In this document: positions 1 to 11,900 of the stretch, in pieces
Layout: each line of letters begins with the position of its first letter
Position numbering within the stretch: position 1 is the first letter of the stretch
Assembly: GCA_903813345.2 (NCBI GenBank)
Contig: CAIIXF020000003.1
Span: forward strand, 33,286,159-33,350,158
Source: Owenia fusiformis
Lineage: Eukaryota > Annelida > Polychaeta > Sabellida > Oweniidae
DNA: 64,000 bases
Direction: 5' to 3'
Notes under the pieces: generated by a model
The model's database searches: none
What the model was told of the DNA's origin: nothing
What the model saw: only the letters and a program-made list of their open reading frames with translations
Position numbers and translations under genes: made by a program

Positions 1-440
1 CTCTTTACATTCTAAATCTCTTTGATGATTTACATGGTTCTGTAGTGTGGGACTAAAATGTAAAACATAATTTAGGAATTTGGGGTTTTAAGGAAGTTTA
101 ACCCTAATGTCTGCAGGGGAGGGGGGGGGGTCAAATTGACCTACCCCTCTGTTTTTTAAATGGTACCTTTTTGTGTAAAGATCAAGGTAATTGGGGGTAG
201 AGGTGCAAAGTTATGATAGTCCGAAGTTGATCCCAATAAAAATGAAAATGAAATTTATGAAATATTGATGGTTACCCTGTTTTTGATACAATAAAAAATG
301 CAAAATGATGATAATTTTGAGATAATCATTTAGCAATAAGTAAAAAATAAAAACCTCCTTCAAACCCCAATTTCCTAAATTTTGTTTTACATTTTAGTTC
401 CACACTACAAAACCATGTAAATCATCAAAGAGGTTAACAA
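1..440. repeat. Long inverted repeat (fold-back) made of satellite sequence
   Basis: Bases 17-90 and 351-435 are near-complete reverse complements. Both contain the segment with TTTGATGATTTACATGG and AAATGTAAAAC, so the region can fold into a hairpin with arms of about 80 bp and a loop of about 260 bp. The arm sequence is the same family as the satellite that follows, so one satellite monomer lies here in opposite orientation. The loop holds a run of G at 119-130. No coding potential is visible. Confidence 0.75.
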
Positions 441-2700
441 TTTCAGACCTAATATTGTACAATTTGTCAAGCGTTGAACTTCTTTAAAACCTTAAAGAGA
501 GAATCAGATCTAGCAAGCAGCCAAACAAAAAATTGTTAAAATTTTTGAATATTTCTGGCTTATGTCATTCCTTTTCATGTCTATTTGCTAATAATCCCCA
601 AATTACACATTTTATTTTAGGAAAACTAAAGATTTCTACAACAATGTATTATTTTCCCATACGAATGGTTACAATTCTTATTATTTTGGGAGTATTTAAA
701 CATTTTTCACCCTTTTTTGCCCTTTGAATCCATCATAACTTTATCAGTTTTTAATACATCGTGAATCTTTTGAAAGATATTGTATTTGAGATTGTAAGGA
801 ATAGATTGTTAGGTGAATTGTACATGTTGCTTGTAATTTTGTCACCCCTATAGATCTGATTCTGCCTTAAACTTCCTTAAAACCAATCTAAATTATGTTT
901 TAGTTCAATGCTACTAAACCATATATATCATCATAGAGAGATATATACCTGAAATTCGTTAATGTCGAATATGATATTGTACAATTTGTCAAGTTTGAAC
1001 AGTTTTAAAACCTTAAACCTTCTTGAAACCCATCTAAATTATGTTTTACCTCTTAGTTTCACAATACTATATATTACCAACCATATATTATATAATCATA
1101 GAGAGATAGATGTAAAAAATGAACAAGGGCCATCCAGTTATAAATAAAATTAATAAATTCCAGACCTGTTATTGTACAATTCTTCATATTTTTAACTTGT
1201 TTAAAACCTTAAACTTCTTTAAAACCTGTCTAACTTATGTTTAACATCTTAGTTCAACACTAATGTACTAAACCATATATGTCATCAAAAAGGGATAGAT
1301 GTAAAAAAAAAACATAAGGATTGTCCAAGGTAATACCCAAAATTCATTAATATCAGCTCTGATATTGTACAATTTATAAAAATTTGAACTTGTTTAAAAC
1401 CTCAAACTTCTTTAAAACCAATCTTAATTATGTTTTACATATTAGCTCCATACTACTAAACAATATATATCATGAAAAAGAGATAGATGTTAAAAATATA
1501 AGGGCCAAGCAAGGTTATACTTTAAATTCGTTAATTACAGATCTGATATTGCACAATAAGCCAAGATTTTGAACTTGTTTAAAACGTTAAGCTTCTTTAA
1601 AACCTATATAAATTATGTTTTACATATTTCCACACTACTAAGCCAAATATATTATGAAAAAGGGATAGGTGTAAAAAAGATATGGGCCAGCCATATGGTT
1701 ATACTTGAAATTTGTTAACTGCAGACCTGATATTGTGTCTTCGCCGGGTTGGCCTAGTGGTTAAGGCATTGGTCTGAAAAGCAGGAAGTCTGGCTTCATG
1801 CTGAAAAGTAGAGGTCTTGGGTTCAAACCCAGGTCACAGCACTTCTTGTGATTTGTCTTTGACCTATGACTGCTGACCTATACCGGCGATGACTAGAGTG
1901 CTGCTGACTCGATAAAAGGCTGGCGCTGGCTAGAATTGTCTATGGTTCTAGCCAGGATAAAGATACCAGTTCAACTCGACAATGGGAAGAACTGCTCTAC
2001 CTTAGTGACTAATATGTCATGATATGACATCTAAAGAGTCGATAAAAGATATATATATATATATACAATTCTTCAAATTGTTTCAATCCTTAAACCTACT
2101 TAAAATGCATCTAAATTATATTTTACATCTTAGTTCCACACTACAAAACCATACATATCATCAAAGAGGGACAGACAAGGTCTTACCTAAAATTTGCAAA
2201 TTCAGACCTGATATTGTACAATTCTTCAAAACTTGTTAGAATCCTAAAACCTTCTCAAAATTCATCTCAATTATATTTTACATGTTAGTTCCATACAATA
2301 GAACCATGAATATCATCAAAGAGGGAAAGATGTAAAAAAACATAAGGGTCGTCCAAAGTCATACCTGAAATTCATAAATTCAGACCTGATATTGTACAAT
2401 TCTTCAAGTTTTGAATTTGTTAAAATCCTTAGACCTTCTTAAAAACCATCTAAATTATTTTATACATCTTGGTTTCACACTACAAAACCATAAATATCAT
2501 CAAAGGGGGACAGATGTAAAAAATTTAAGGCTCATCAAAGGTCTTACCTAAAATTTGTAAATTCAGACCTGATATTGTACAACTCTTCGAATTTTGAACT
2601 TGTTTAAAAGTTTAAGCTTCCTTAAAACCCATTTTAATTATTTTTTACATCTTAGTTCCATACTTCAAAACAATATTATTATCAAAGAGGGATAGATCTA
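440..2700 (+). repeat. Diverged ~185-bp satellite array
   Basis: A block starting with CAGACCTGATATTGTACAAT recurs near 443, 966, 1158, 1344, 1538, 1722, 2204, 2378 and 2562, giving a period of about 175-195 bp. Each monomer also carries the stretches AACTTGTTTAAAACCTTAAA, TTATGTTTTACATCTTAG and ATCATCAAAGAGGGATAGATGT. Copies differ by many substitutions and small indels, so the array is old. Short ORFs in this stretch are chance readings of the monomer. A SINE interrupts the array at about 1737-2066. Confidence 0.85.
1737..2066 (+). mobile_element. tRNA-derived SINE inserted in the satellite
   Basis: The head has a pol III box A-like stretch (TGGCCTAGTGGTTAAGGC, about 1750) and a box B-like stretch (GGGTTCAAACCC, about 1818). 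An unrelated body follows and ends in an (AT)n tract at 2047-2067. The satellite monomer is broken after GATATTGT at 1737 and resumes with ACAATTCTTC after the AT tract, which defines the insertion. The head does not pair into a seven-base acceptor stem, so this is not a functional tRNA gene. A diverged relative lies at 9430-9640. Confidence 0.8.
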
Positions 2701-2892
2701 GAAACCAAAGGCATCAGATATAGTCATACAAAAAATCACCCCTCTCAAAAATGTCAAATTTTTCAAAAAAATCAACCATTTTTTTTCGACTCTTACTGAT
2801 TCATTTAGTTTAAACCTTTCAGGGCTTATAGCCCTGCTACTGGGCACTTCAAATGAATTTTTCCAATGTCTTCCAGTGTCTGATTGAAAAGT

Positions 2893-3545
2893 GAGGCTCT
2901 AATGGCCTAGTCACATAGCCCGGCCGATGAGGTTACGATGAGCCAGCGATGCAATTTTCACCGAACTCGGCCGAACACCGGCCGGACACCGGACAGACAT
3001 CCGTGACGTTGGTTGCTTAGAAACGCATCGGTGGTAGCTCGGTGAAATTTTAACTTCAGAGTTAAATTTCACCGGGCTCTCACCGAGCTCCCTCATCATG
3101 TCATCGCAGCCCCATCGTAACCACATCGGAAAACACGTCGGCCGGTGCACGACCGAGTATCAGCTGGTGTCCTGTGCATCTGAGACAACCAGAGGACGAG
3201 GTTTTTTAACGGACAGCGGCCGAGCTCCGACCGAGCTCCGGCCGATGTGGGACAGAGCATCGGCCGGTCACTGTTCAAAGCCCGTTAACAACCCGGCCGG
3301 CGATCGCACGGTGTCCTGTTACCTGCTCGGGTACCGGCCGTATTCCTTCCGATGTCCGGCCGACCTCCGGCCGGTAGTTGCTGCCACATCGGCAGAAAAA
3401 AACTACCATTTTGAGACAGACTCCGTACGGTCACCGGCCGGTGTTCGGTCGGTCGCCTGAAGATGTCCGGACGGAGTCCGTTCACGTCACCGAGCTCTGC
3501 TTCCGATGAGGAGAGCTCGGTGGCACCAAAAAAATCCACCATCCC
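2893..3545. repeat. CpG-rich palindromic island, probably a degenerate fold-back element
   Basis: This stretch is far richer in G+C and CpG than its AT-rich surroundings and is dominated by CCGGCCG, CCGAGCTC and ACCGGCC words. Bases 2922-2949 are the near-reverse complement of 3102-3129, and 3039-3081 holds an inner imperfect palindrome (GGTGAAATTTTAAC against its complement). ORFs on both strands are low-complexity readings of the same words, which argues against a gene. It could be a fold-back DNA transposon or an old CpG-dense regulatory island; I favour the transposon. Confidence 0.5.
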
Positions 3546-5929
3546 ATGTTAATTCTATCTTGTACGTTATGTCCAGAATGACTTAGGATATGATTAAGTA
3601 TGTTTTGTTTGGTGGGTTTTGTTGCTCTGGGGAGTTGCATGCTGTTTTCTAAATTCATAAATAAGAATTACTTCTGAGAAGTCAAGAAAAAACAGATATA
3701 AAAATACATATTTGAGTGACCAAGACTAAATTATTCTTTATTTATACATTTTAAACAAATAATCCTTAAAAACCTTTCACATTTTCAGTGAATATTTTCT
3801 CAAGTACAGTATACATCGTTTAACCAACCAAGGTTTTTTGTATATTATGATATAAGTCTATGCATTGTGTATGCCATTTTCTTTGGATTTTATAGAGCAA
3901 AAGTTTAAGAGAAGTCTGAAGTGTTTTAATTACAGTAAGTAAATTATTAACCTGTAAAGTGGTTGAAACTTGGATATACATGTACTTCTTTATAAATCGA
4001 GTGCAAATTTTATTCCTGGGGGGTTGACTGTATACAAAATTCAGCGGGGGGCATAGGCTGAACCCTCAGATATCAATATGTTCATATACCAATCTGTGAA
4101 ATTTCAATGTGTTCTGATACCAACCAATATTATATGCGCAAAAGCCGGGCCAAATGTCTAAATATAGAACGAATGCCATACCAAATGTCCAGATATAAGA
4201 TCAAAGGCATTCAAAATGTCTAAAGCTCCAAGAAGAAAGCAAATCTTTGAGGAAAACGATCCAAAACAATTTCAAAGAATGTTTGTAACTTCTAGGCCAA
4301 TGCCATATCACAAGTGAGGGGTAACATATATTCCACAACCACTCTCATACCAGAAAGCGGAAAAATCCAACCATTGCCATGCCTCAAAAGTCATAATTTG
4401 GGGGGGCATTCTCATACCAGATCCTTCACCAAATGTCAAAATAGGTACCCCAATGTGAGCAGAGGATCCTTGTCAAGGTTTATATAGAGTGAACCACCGG
4501 GATTTTATTTGAAGACCTGAAAGAAGGTCACATATATTCTAATTATAACTATGTTTCTGTTCTGTGTCATGGAGTTCCCTTCTGTAAGTCTGATCGACCT
4601 TCAATGGACATCCCTTGAATTTTTATATTCCATTGTTCAGTCCCCCATACCCTGTCTAACCCATCTGTTATTAATTTAAAAAACGTACCTCAGTCTCCAA
4701 TATAAGCCGTTCTCATTTAATCTGGTATTGGAAATTAATTTCTTTCGGTTAACTTTGTTTAAATATGAGTGGGGGCATGGTTCAAGATAAGTCATGTGAC
4801 TCATATATGTACATCCACAATAAAAAGTAGTTCCCTTTCAAAATTGTTTGGAACTTCAATGGTATAGAAAATTTGATTTTACTTTGGTATCATTTCTGAA
4901 AAATGCTTGTGCGTAATACTGTATACATTTTAATTGGTAAAACAACATCACAGTCATTGAAATAGCCAAATATTGTACTCTTAATTCAAATCTCTGAGGT
5001 CGAGATGGTCTAATATAAGTAGGAAGAACACCATTACCCAGACAATGCTTAAATCCAATTGGCCAATGGTACAAATTTGAACTGATTCCCGCCATTTATT
5101 TAAATTTCTTAGAAATTAGCGTATGAATCTGGTCAAAAAGTACATGTCATAATGATCCAATATTCCTATGATACATTTATTTTTTTAATGATTATTTTTA
5201 TCATACTACATACCTACAGTAACATGTCAACACAACAATTCAACATGCATCATATTTTCATTAAAGATGGCACTGCTACAGAGTACTTTCAGGAACTATA
5301 TTCACAGTTTTAAACATTTTCTGTCCACTCAAAAAGCCAGAGGGATACAATGGTGTTCTTGGGTCTGGGCGGGGGACCAACCTACTTTTTCTCTATAGAG
5401 ATACATATTAAATTGATAAAGTTCAAACTATAATTTCTAAAATCTCAGCCCATCAAATCATTGCATCTATTCAGATCATGGACAATGTAGTCCTAATCAA
5501 AAGCTTTTTGTTTGCTTACACAGTGAGAAAAATATCCCACGAACAACAACAAAAAAGATAAGGCATGCATAATATTTAGTATTACTAACCTAGCGAAGTA
5601 TTTGTATGGAAGTCAATGGAGCTGAAGGTCGGCTATATAGCCGCCAAACTATATAACACCCAAATTAAATTATGAATATTCAAAAGATGACATTTAAATC
5701 AGCAATATGTAAAAATATCAAAATTGTCAGAAGCAGATGTAACGTGCAGTAGACTGATTCAATAAATACCAAGTCTCAGTTTGGAGAACAAAGTTCATAA
5801 GTGTACTGCACTAATAATTTTTTAATAAAAAAAAATATAGAAATAACACCCAAATTAAATTATGGATATTCAAAAGAGGAAATATAAATCTACATCTACA
5901 TCTAAAGGGATATTCTCATGTTTTTCTAG
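3546..5929. other. No recognisable gene
   Basis: AT-rich sequence with no exon I can identify and no clear repeat. It probably lies in the RARS2 intron upstream of the first visible exon, because the exon at 5930 opens in mid-codon after an acceptor. The HIGH-motif exons of the synthetase were looked for by eye in all frames and not seen. Confidence 0.5.
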
Positions 5930-8900
5930 AGAAATTGCATCAGCTCTTGACCGTTTAGAGACCTACCAACCTGACCAACTGCTGTATGTGGTGGAGAATG
6001 GTCAACATGCCCATTTTAACAGTCTCATACAAGTCATGAAGGCAATGGAACACCCATTCTTTCTCAAGTAAGTTTTAAAAACATGGAAATTAATATACAG
6101 TAAAAAGATCTAGTAGATGTTTTGTTATATGGGTTCATCCTTAAAATTCAAGGGATTTCATTAGAATTCCTGACAACAGGGAATGAAAAGCAGCCTCTCT
6201 CACAAATCTCAAAACAATACTCAGATCAACTAGAGATTTGAAAAATTTAGACCCTGGCCACATCCTGGTAACATTGATGTATTTTTCTCTTACAATAAGA
6301 CTGTAGATGATATCCAAGTGAAGTTTGGTCTTGTAGTGGGAATGAAAAGCAGCCATCTTTCTACTAGGTACAACCTGGTAACATTGATGTATGTTTCTCT
6401 TACAGTAAGACTGTAGATGATATCCAAGTAAAGTTTGGTCTTGTAGTGGGAATGAAAAACACCCATGTTTCTACTAGGTACAACCTGGTAACACAGATGT
6501 ATGTTTCTCTTACAGTAAGACTGTAGATGACATCCAAGTGAAGTTTGGTCTTGTAGTTGGAATGAAAAGCAGACTTGGTAATGTGGTCTTACTGGGTGAA
6601 CTCATTGATTCACTTAAAACAGAAATGAAGAAACGGATTAGAAAATCAAAAACTAGTAAGTTAGTTACATGATCTTTGTCAAATATTAATAACAGTGAAA
6701 TCTTTATTCGAACATATCTCAGTATGAACTCTTTTTCTCAGTCTCAAATTAATTATCTCCCATTTACTCTCATGTAAAAAATACATTGAAATATAAACAC
6801 CTGCTTATGAATCAAACCACATTGGTGTTTGGATTAAGCTTTTACTGCACCTTGATGTTTGTGAATAATTAAATGTTTATAACAAAATATCTTCATATAC
6901 AGTGACTTATTAACAGTGTTTGTCTTCATCATGTTTCAAAAATTAGCAAACTTGTATATTCAAGATGTGGGTAATAAAATTGAATCATTTCGTTACACAC
7001 TTCAATTTTGCTATTATGATTCATATCTTTTAAAGTTTATACATGGTTAAGAAGCCCCATGGGTATTTCTTGAATGTATGTCTTCCAGCCATGGAGATTC
7101 CAGAACATGAGGAAGATGCAACACTAACCAATCTAGCAACATCAGGCCTCATTATAAATGATCTCATGGGCAATAGGAGAAAGTTCTTCAAATGGGACGG
7201 CTGGAAGAACAGGCTTGATATCGCTGTTAGGTGGCATTATTGTCATGCAAGACTTTGTAGGTGAGTGGTTTGATATTGCAGTTACTGTAATCGCCATATT
7301 AAGGGCCCACCCCGCTTCACAGAGTTCAAGAAATATCGAGGATTGGCCAAGTTTTAACGAATATATCAGAAAAAAAATCAAATTTCCAAAGAAATATAGT
7401 GGGCGATAATAGGGTACTTACACTAACATCCAGAAAACATGACGCATTTTGTAAATCGATGCATTGTCGCGATGAATATCTATCAGTGGGTGCTTCACAC
7501 ATCATACTAAGCTAATATTATCTCAAATAGTCCATAATGAATGAAGGAAATGATCACATTTCAGAGATTTGTTTCGACATGTTATCATCAAGGTCATGTT
7601 TCTTTTTAAGATTTCTCATCTTTTACATGACTTATACACGAAAAATGATGATCTGTCATCAAATTAAAAAAACAAGGTATAACTTTAGATCGATATCTAA
7701 CAGTCTATAGTGGAAATATTGAAGATAATCGCGGAAAAACAATTCCTTCACTTCGAGGGGCTCTGCTCGGGAGTTTTTCAATCACTGTCAATATAGTTAG
7801 ATTCTTGCTTTATTTTAGCAATCTTTACCATATTCTACCCAAAAACGATACATATCATTATTGTCAAAATATGCTGTCACTTTCGTTGCAAATAAGGCAT
7901 TTTTGGCAAGAAAAATTCCCAGGGATTTTTGAATTCTCTCAAATATGGGCGCTCTATGTAATGGGTTACAATGGGAACTTCAATTTCAAAAGCGCCCTAG
8001 GCGCTTATTACGGCAAATACGGTAGGTGGCATTATTGTCACGCAAGACTTTGTAGGTGAGTGGTTTGATATTGCAGTTAGGTGGCATTATTGTCACACAA
8101 GATGTTGTAGGTGAGTGGTTTGATATTGCAGTTAGGTGGCATTATTGTCATGCAAGACTTTGTAGTTTAGTGGCTTTATATTGCAGTTAGGTGGCATTAT
8201 TGTCACACAAGATGTTGTAGGTGAGTGGTTTGATATTGCAGTTAGGTGGCATTATTGCCATGCTAGACTTTGTAGTTTAGTGGCTTTATATTGCAGTTAG
8301 GTGGCATTATTGCCATGCAAGACTTTGTAGGTGAGTGGTTTGATATTGCAGTTAGGTGGCATTATTGTCACACAAGATGTTGTAGGTGAGTGGTTTGATA
8401 TTGCAGTTAGGTGGCATTATTGTCACGCAAGATGTTGTAGGTGAGTGGTTTGATGTTGGAGTTAGATGGCATTATTGCCTTGCAAGCCTTCATATTTGAA
8501 AGAAAAATAATAAATCTTGATTGTATAGTAAAACATTCTTGAACATTTTATCTATGCTGTAAAGAGGTGAAATTTATTTGATTAAAAGCATTCTGGGTAG
8601 AATAGAATGTCAAATAGCTAAACGCCTCCAAGAATTAACTCTGAAAGGAAAAAAAATCTGAAAAGAATGACTGTGAAATAATATTGGTAAAGTAATCCAG
8701 ATTTAATACATCGGTTGAAATATTGAAAAACCTCTGTTTGTGAAATATTGTTTAAAATGACTGTATGTATGTATGTATATGTATGTATATATTTATTGCC
8801 CTTTATATAAAGGAGATACATGTATACAAATTATGTAAATGTTAAATTGAAAATAATCACTATTTACAAACAAACAATATTGCTGTTTTTGACTGACGAC

Positions 8901-11900
8901 GACGCCTAGCTACCGCGTAGACGCACGTCGCCGACCAAAATTGGCCTAGCACCTAATTGTAACGCAATTATAAAAAAATGACTATATTTTACAAACATTC
9001 ATTGTTTTGTTGTTGTTTTTTATACTGACGACGACGCCTAGCTACCGCGTAGACGCACGCCGTAGGCCTAGATAGACCTGTTAGACCAGATTACCTGTAG
9101 TAAAGGCTTGGAGTTTCCTTTATTTTAAATGTATGGTTTAATATATTTTTAGACTTGAAGAGAACACATTTTGTCCTTTAAATCTGTCTGCTGATGTCAC
9201 AGTGTTGAGAGACGTCTATTCTGGATCCCTAGCATTCCAGCTTGCCAGGTAAGATATTCAGCTCACCAGCTTGTTCTTACATATATATTTGCTTTTGTGT
9301 TATTTTCACTAAAAAACCTACCAATGATCTGATTCAACAAATGTCAAAATACTAAAAAGTTCTAAATTCTTGATAATGCATTGATATGACAGGTTTTCTG
9401 GTAGTCTAACAGAGCATGTCAAGACAGACGTTTTTCTTTGTTGGATGATATTGTGGTTAGCACTTTTTTTTGAAGCAGGGGGTCCTGGGTTCAATCCCAG
9501 TTCCTGCCACCTTGAGTACATATTTGTTCTGGTACTAGGCTGGATCTCTCTCTGGTCTTTGCTTGGTTAAAGATATCAGTTCTTCTCAACTCAAAAATGG
9601 GAGAACCACTCTTCCTTGATCATGGTTGCATTATAAGTGAAATAAATCCATACCCGTTACAATATTGTGATTTACAGTATTCCCATGATATAACTCACCT
9701 TTGTAGGTGATAAACAAAATACAATATAAAGGCTCTTATTAATGTACAATCTTGTTTGACTTATTTAGGTATGGAGATGTTCTACAGCAGTCTATACAAC
9801 ACCTAGAACCCCACACTTTAGTGCAATATATCATAGCCCTAGTGGATGAAATCAGTCAATACCTTAATGTACATTCTATATTTGACTTATTAAGGTATGA
9901 GGATGTTCTACAGCAGTCTATACAACACCTAGAACCCCACACTCTAGTGCAATATATCATAGCCCTAGTGGATGAAATCAGTCAATACCTTAATGTACAT
10001 TCTATATTTGATGTATTTAGGTATGAAGATGTTCTACAGCAGTCTATACAACACCTAGAACCCCACACTCTAGTGCAATATATCATAGCCCTAGTGGATG
10101 AAATCAGTCAATACCTTAATGTACATTCTATATTTGACTTATTAAGGTATGAGGATGTTCTACAGCAGTCTATACAACACCTAGAACCCCACACTCTTGT
10201 GCAATATATCATAGCCCTAGTGGATGAAATCAGTCAATACCTTAATGTACATTCTATATTTGGCTTAGGTATGAAGATGTTCTACAGCAGTCTATACAAC
10301 ACCTAGAACCCCACACTTTAGTGCAATATATCATAGCCCTAGTGGATGAAATCAGTCAATACCTTAATGTACATTCTATATTTGGCTTAGGTATGAAGAT
10401 GTTCTACAGCAGTCTATACAACACCTAGAACCCCACACTCTTGTGCAATATATCATAGCCCTAGTTGATGAAATCAGTCAATACCTTAATGTACATTCTA
10501 TATTTGGCTTAGGTATGAAGATGTTCTACAGCAGTCTATACAACACCTAGAACCCCACACTCTAGTGCAATATATCATAGCCCTAGTGGATGAAATCAGT
10601 CAATACCTTAATGTACATTCTATATTTGACTTATTAAGGTATGAGGATGTTCTACAGCAGTCTATACAACACCTAGAACCCCACACTCTTGTGCAATATA
10701 TCATAGCCCTAGTGGATGAAATCAGTCAATACCTTAATGTACATTCTATATTTGGCTTAGGTATGAAGATGTTCTACAGCAGTCTATACAACACCTAGAA
10801 CCCCACACTTTAGTGCAATATATCATAGCCCTAGTGGATGAAATCAGTCAATACCTTAATGTACATTCTATATTTGGCTTAGGTATGAAGATGTTCTACA
10901 GCAGTCTATACAACACCTAGAACCCCACACTCTTGTGCAATATATCATAGCCCTAGTTGATGAAATCAGTCAATACCTTAATGTACATTCTATATTTGGC
11001 TTAGGTATGAAGATGTTCTACAGCAGTCTATACAACACCTAGAACCCCACACTTTAGTGCAATATATCATAGCCCTAGTGGATGAAATCAGTCAATACCT
11101 TAATGTACATTCTATATTTGGCTTATTAAGGTATGAAGATGTTCTACAGCAGTCTATACAACACCTAGAACCCCACACTTTAGTGCAATATATCATAGCC
11201 CTAGTGGATGAAATCAGTCAATACCTTAATGTACATAAGATTAAAGACATGGACAAGACTCAGGGGGAGGTAAGAAAAACAATCACTTTCATTTAAGAAA
11301 AAATATTGCACTTATGTGAGTGCAATGTTTTCCAAATATTTTAGGATCTTTCTGGCCTATTTAAAATGTGACTGATTTTAACTTTTCTGTGCACGATACA
11401 TTTTCATTTTCATCTTTACTGAGTCCGCTTTATTGATGAAATATGAAGGGCAGAATTTGAAAATTAAACCGACATACATTTTCAAGGCCTCTTCGATTTG
11501 ACAATATAGGGGAGCGGCAGTCCTGAAGGATTTTCTTATCCCCATATCCTAACACATTCACTGTTTTTACCCTTCCCGAAATACTTTCACCTTTTGCTTT
11601 TACACCGTCTTCCCCATATAATAGGCTAAGGTCGATAGAAATAATTTTTTTTAAATAAAGATGGCATGGTAATCGATCTGTGTTTATTTATTATTGTAGA
11701 TGAAATACTGGATTCTGATGGTGCTGCCATCTTAATATCAGCCCAGAACCTATCATATGGTCTTCCCCATCATTAAACCTGTTGAATCCAAACTCAGTTT
11801 TCAGTCATAAAACTTTCCCGAAAAAATTTCTGATTGACTCATGGAAATAAGAACATACCCATAGCAAACCTAGTGTTCAATTTAGATATCCTCCTCTAGA

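Noticed and set aside
1741-1845. A tRNA gene
   Set aside because: Box A- and box B-like stretches are present but no acceptor stem pairs, the spacing is too long and a non-tRNA body follows; it is a SINE head.
3098-3460. 120-residue ORF in the CpG-rich island
   Set aside because: Overlapping ORFs on both strands, low-complexity GGCCGG words and no family resemblance; composition explains the openness.
9752-10306. A 184-residue repeat protein encoded by one long ORF
   Set aside because: It is four exon units read through their intronic joints. Splice phases and homology to arginyl-tRNA synthetase show the unit is one exon of RARS2, not a repeat protein.
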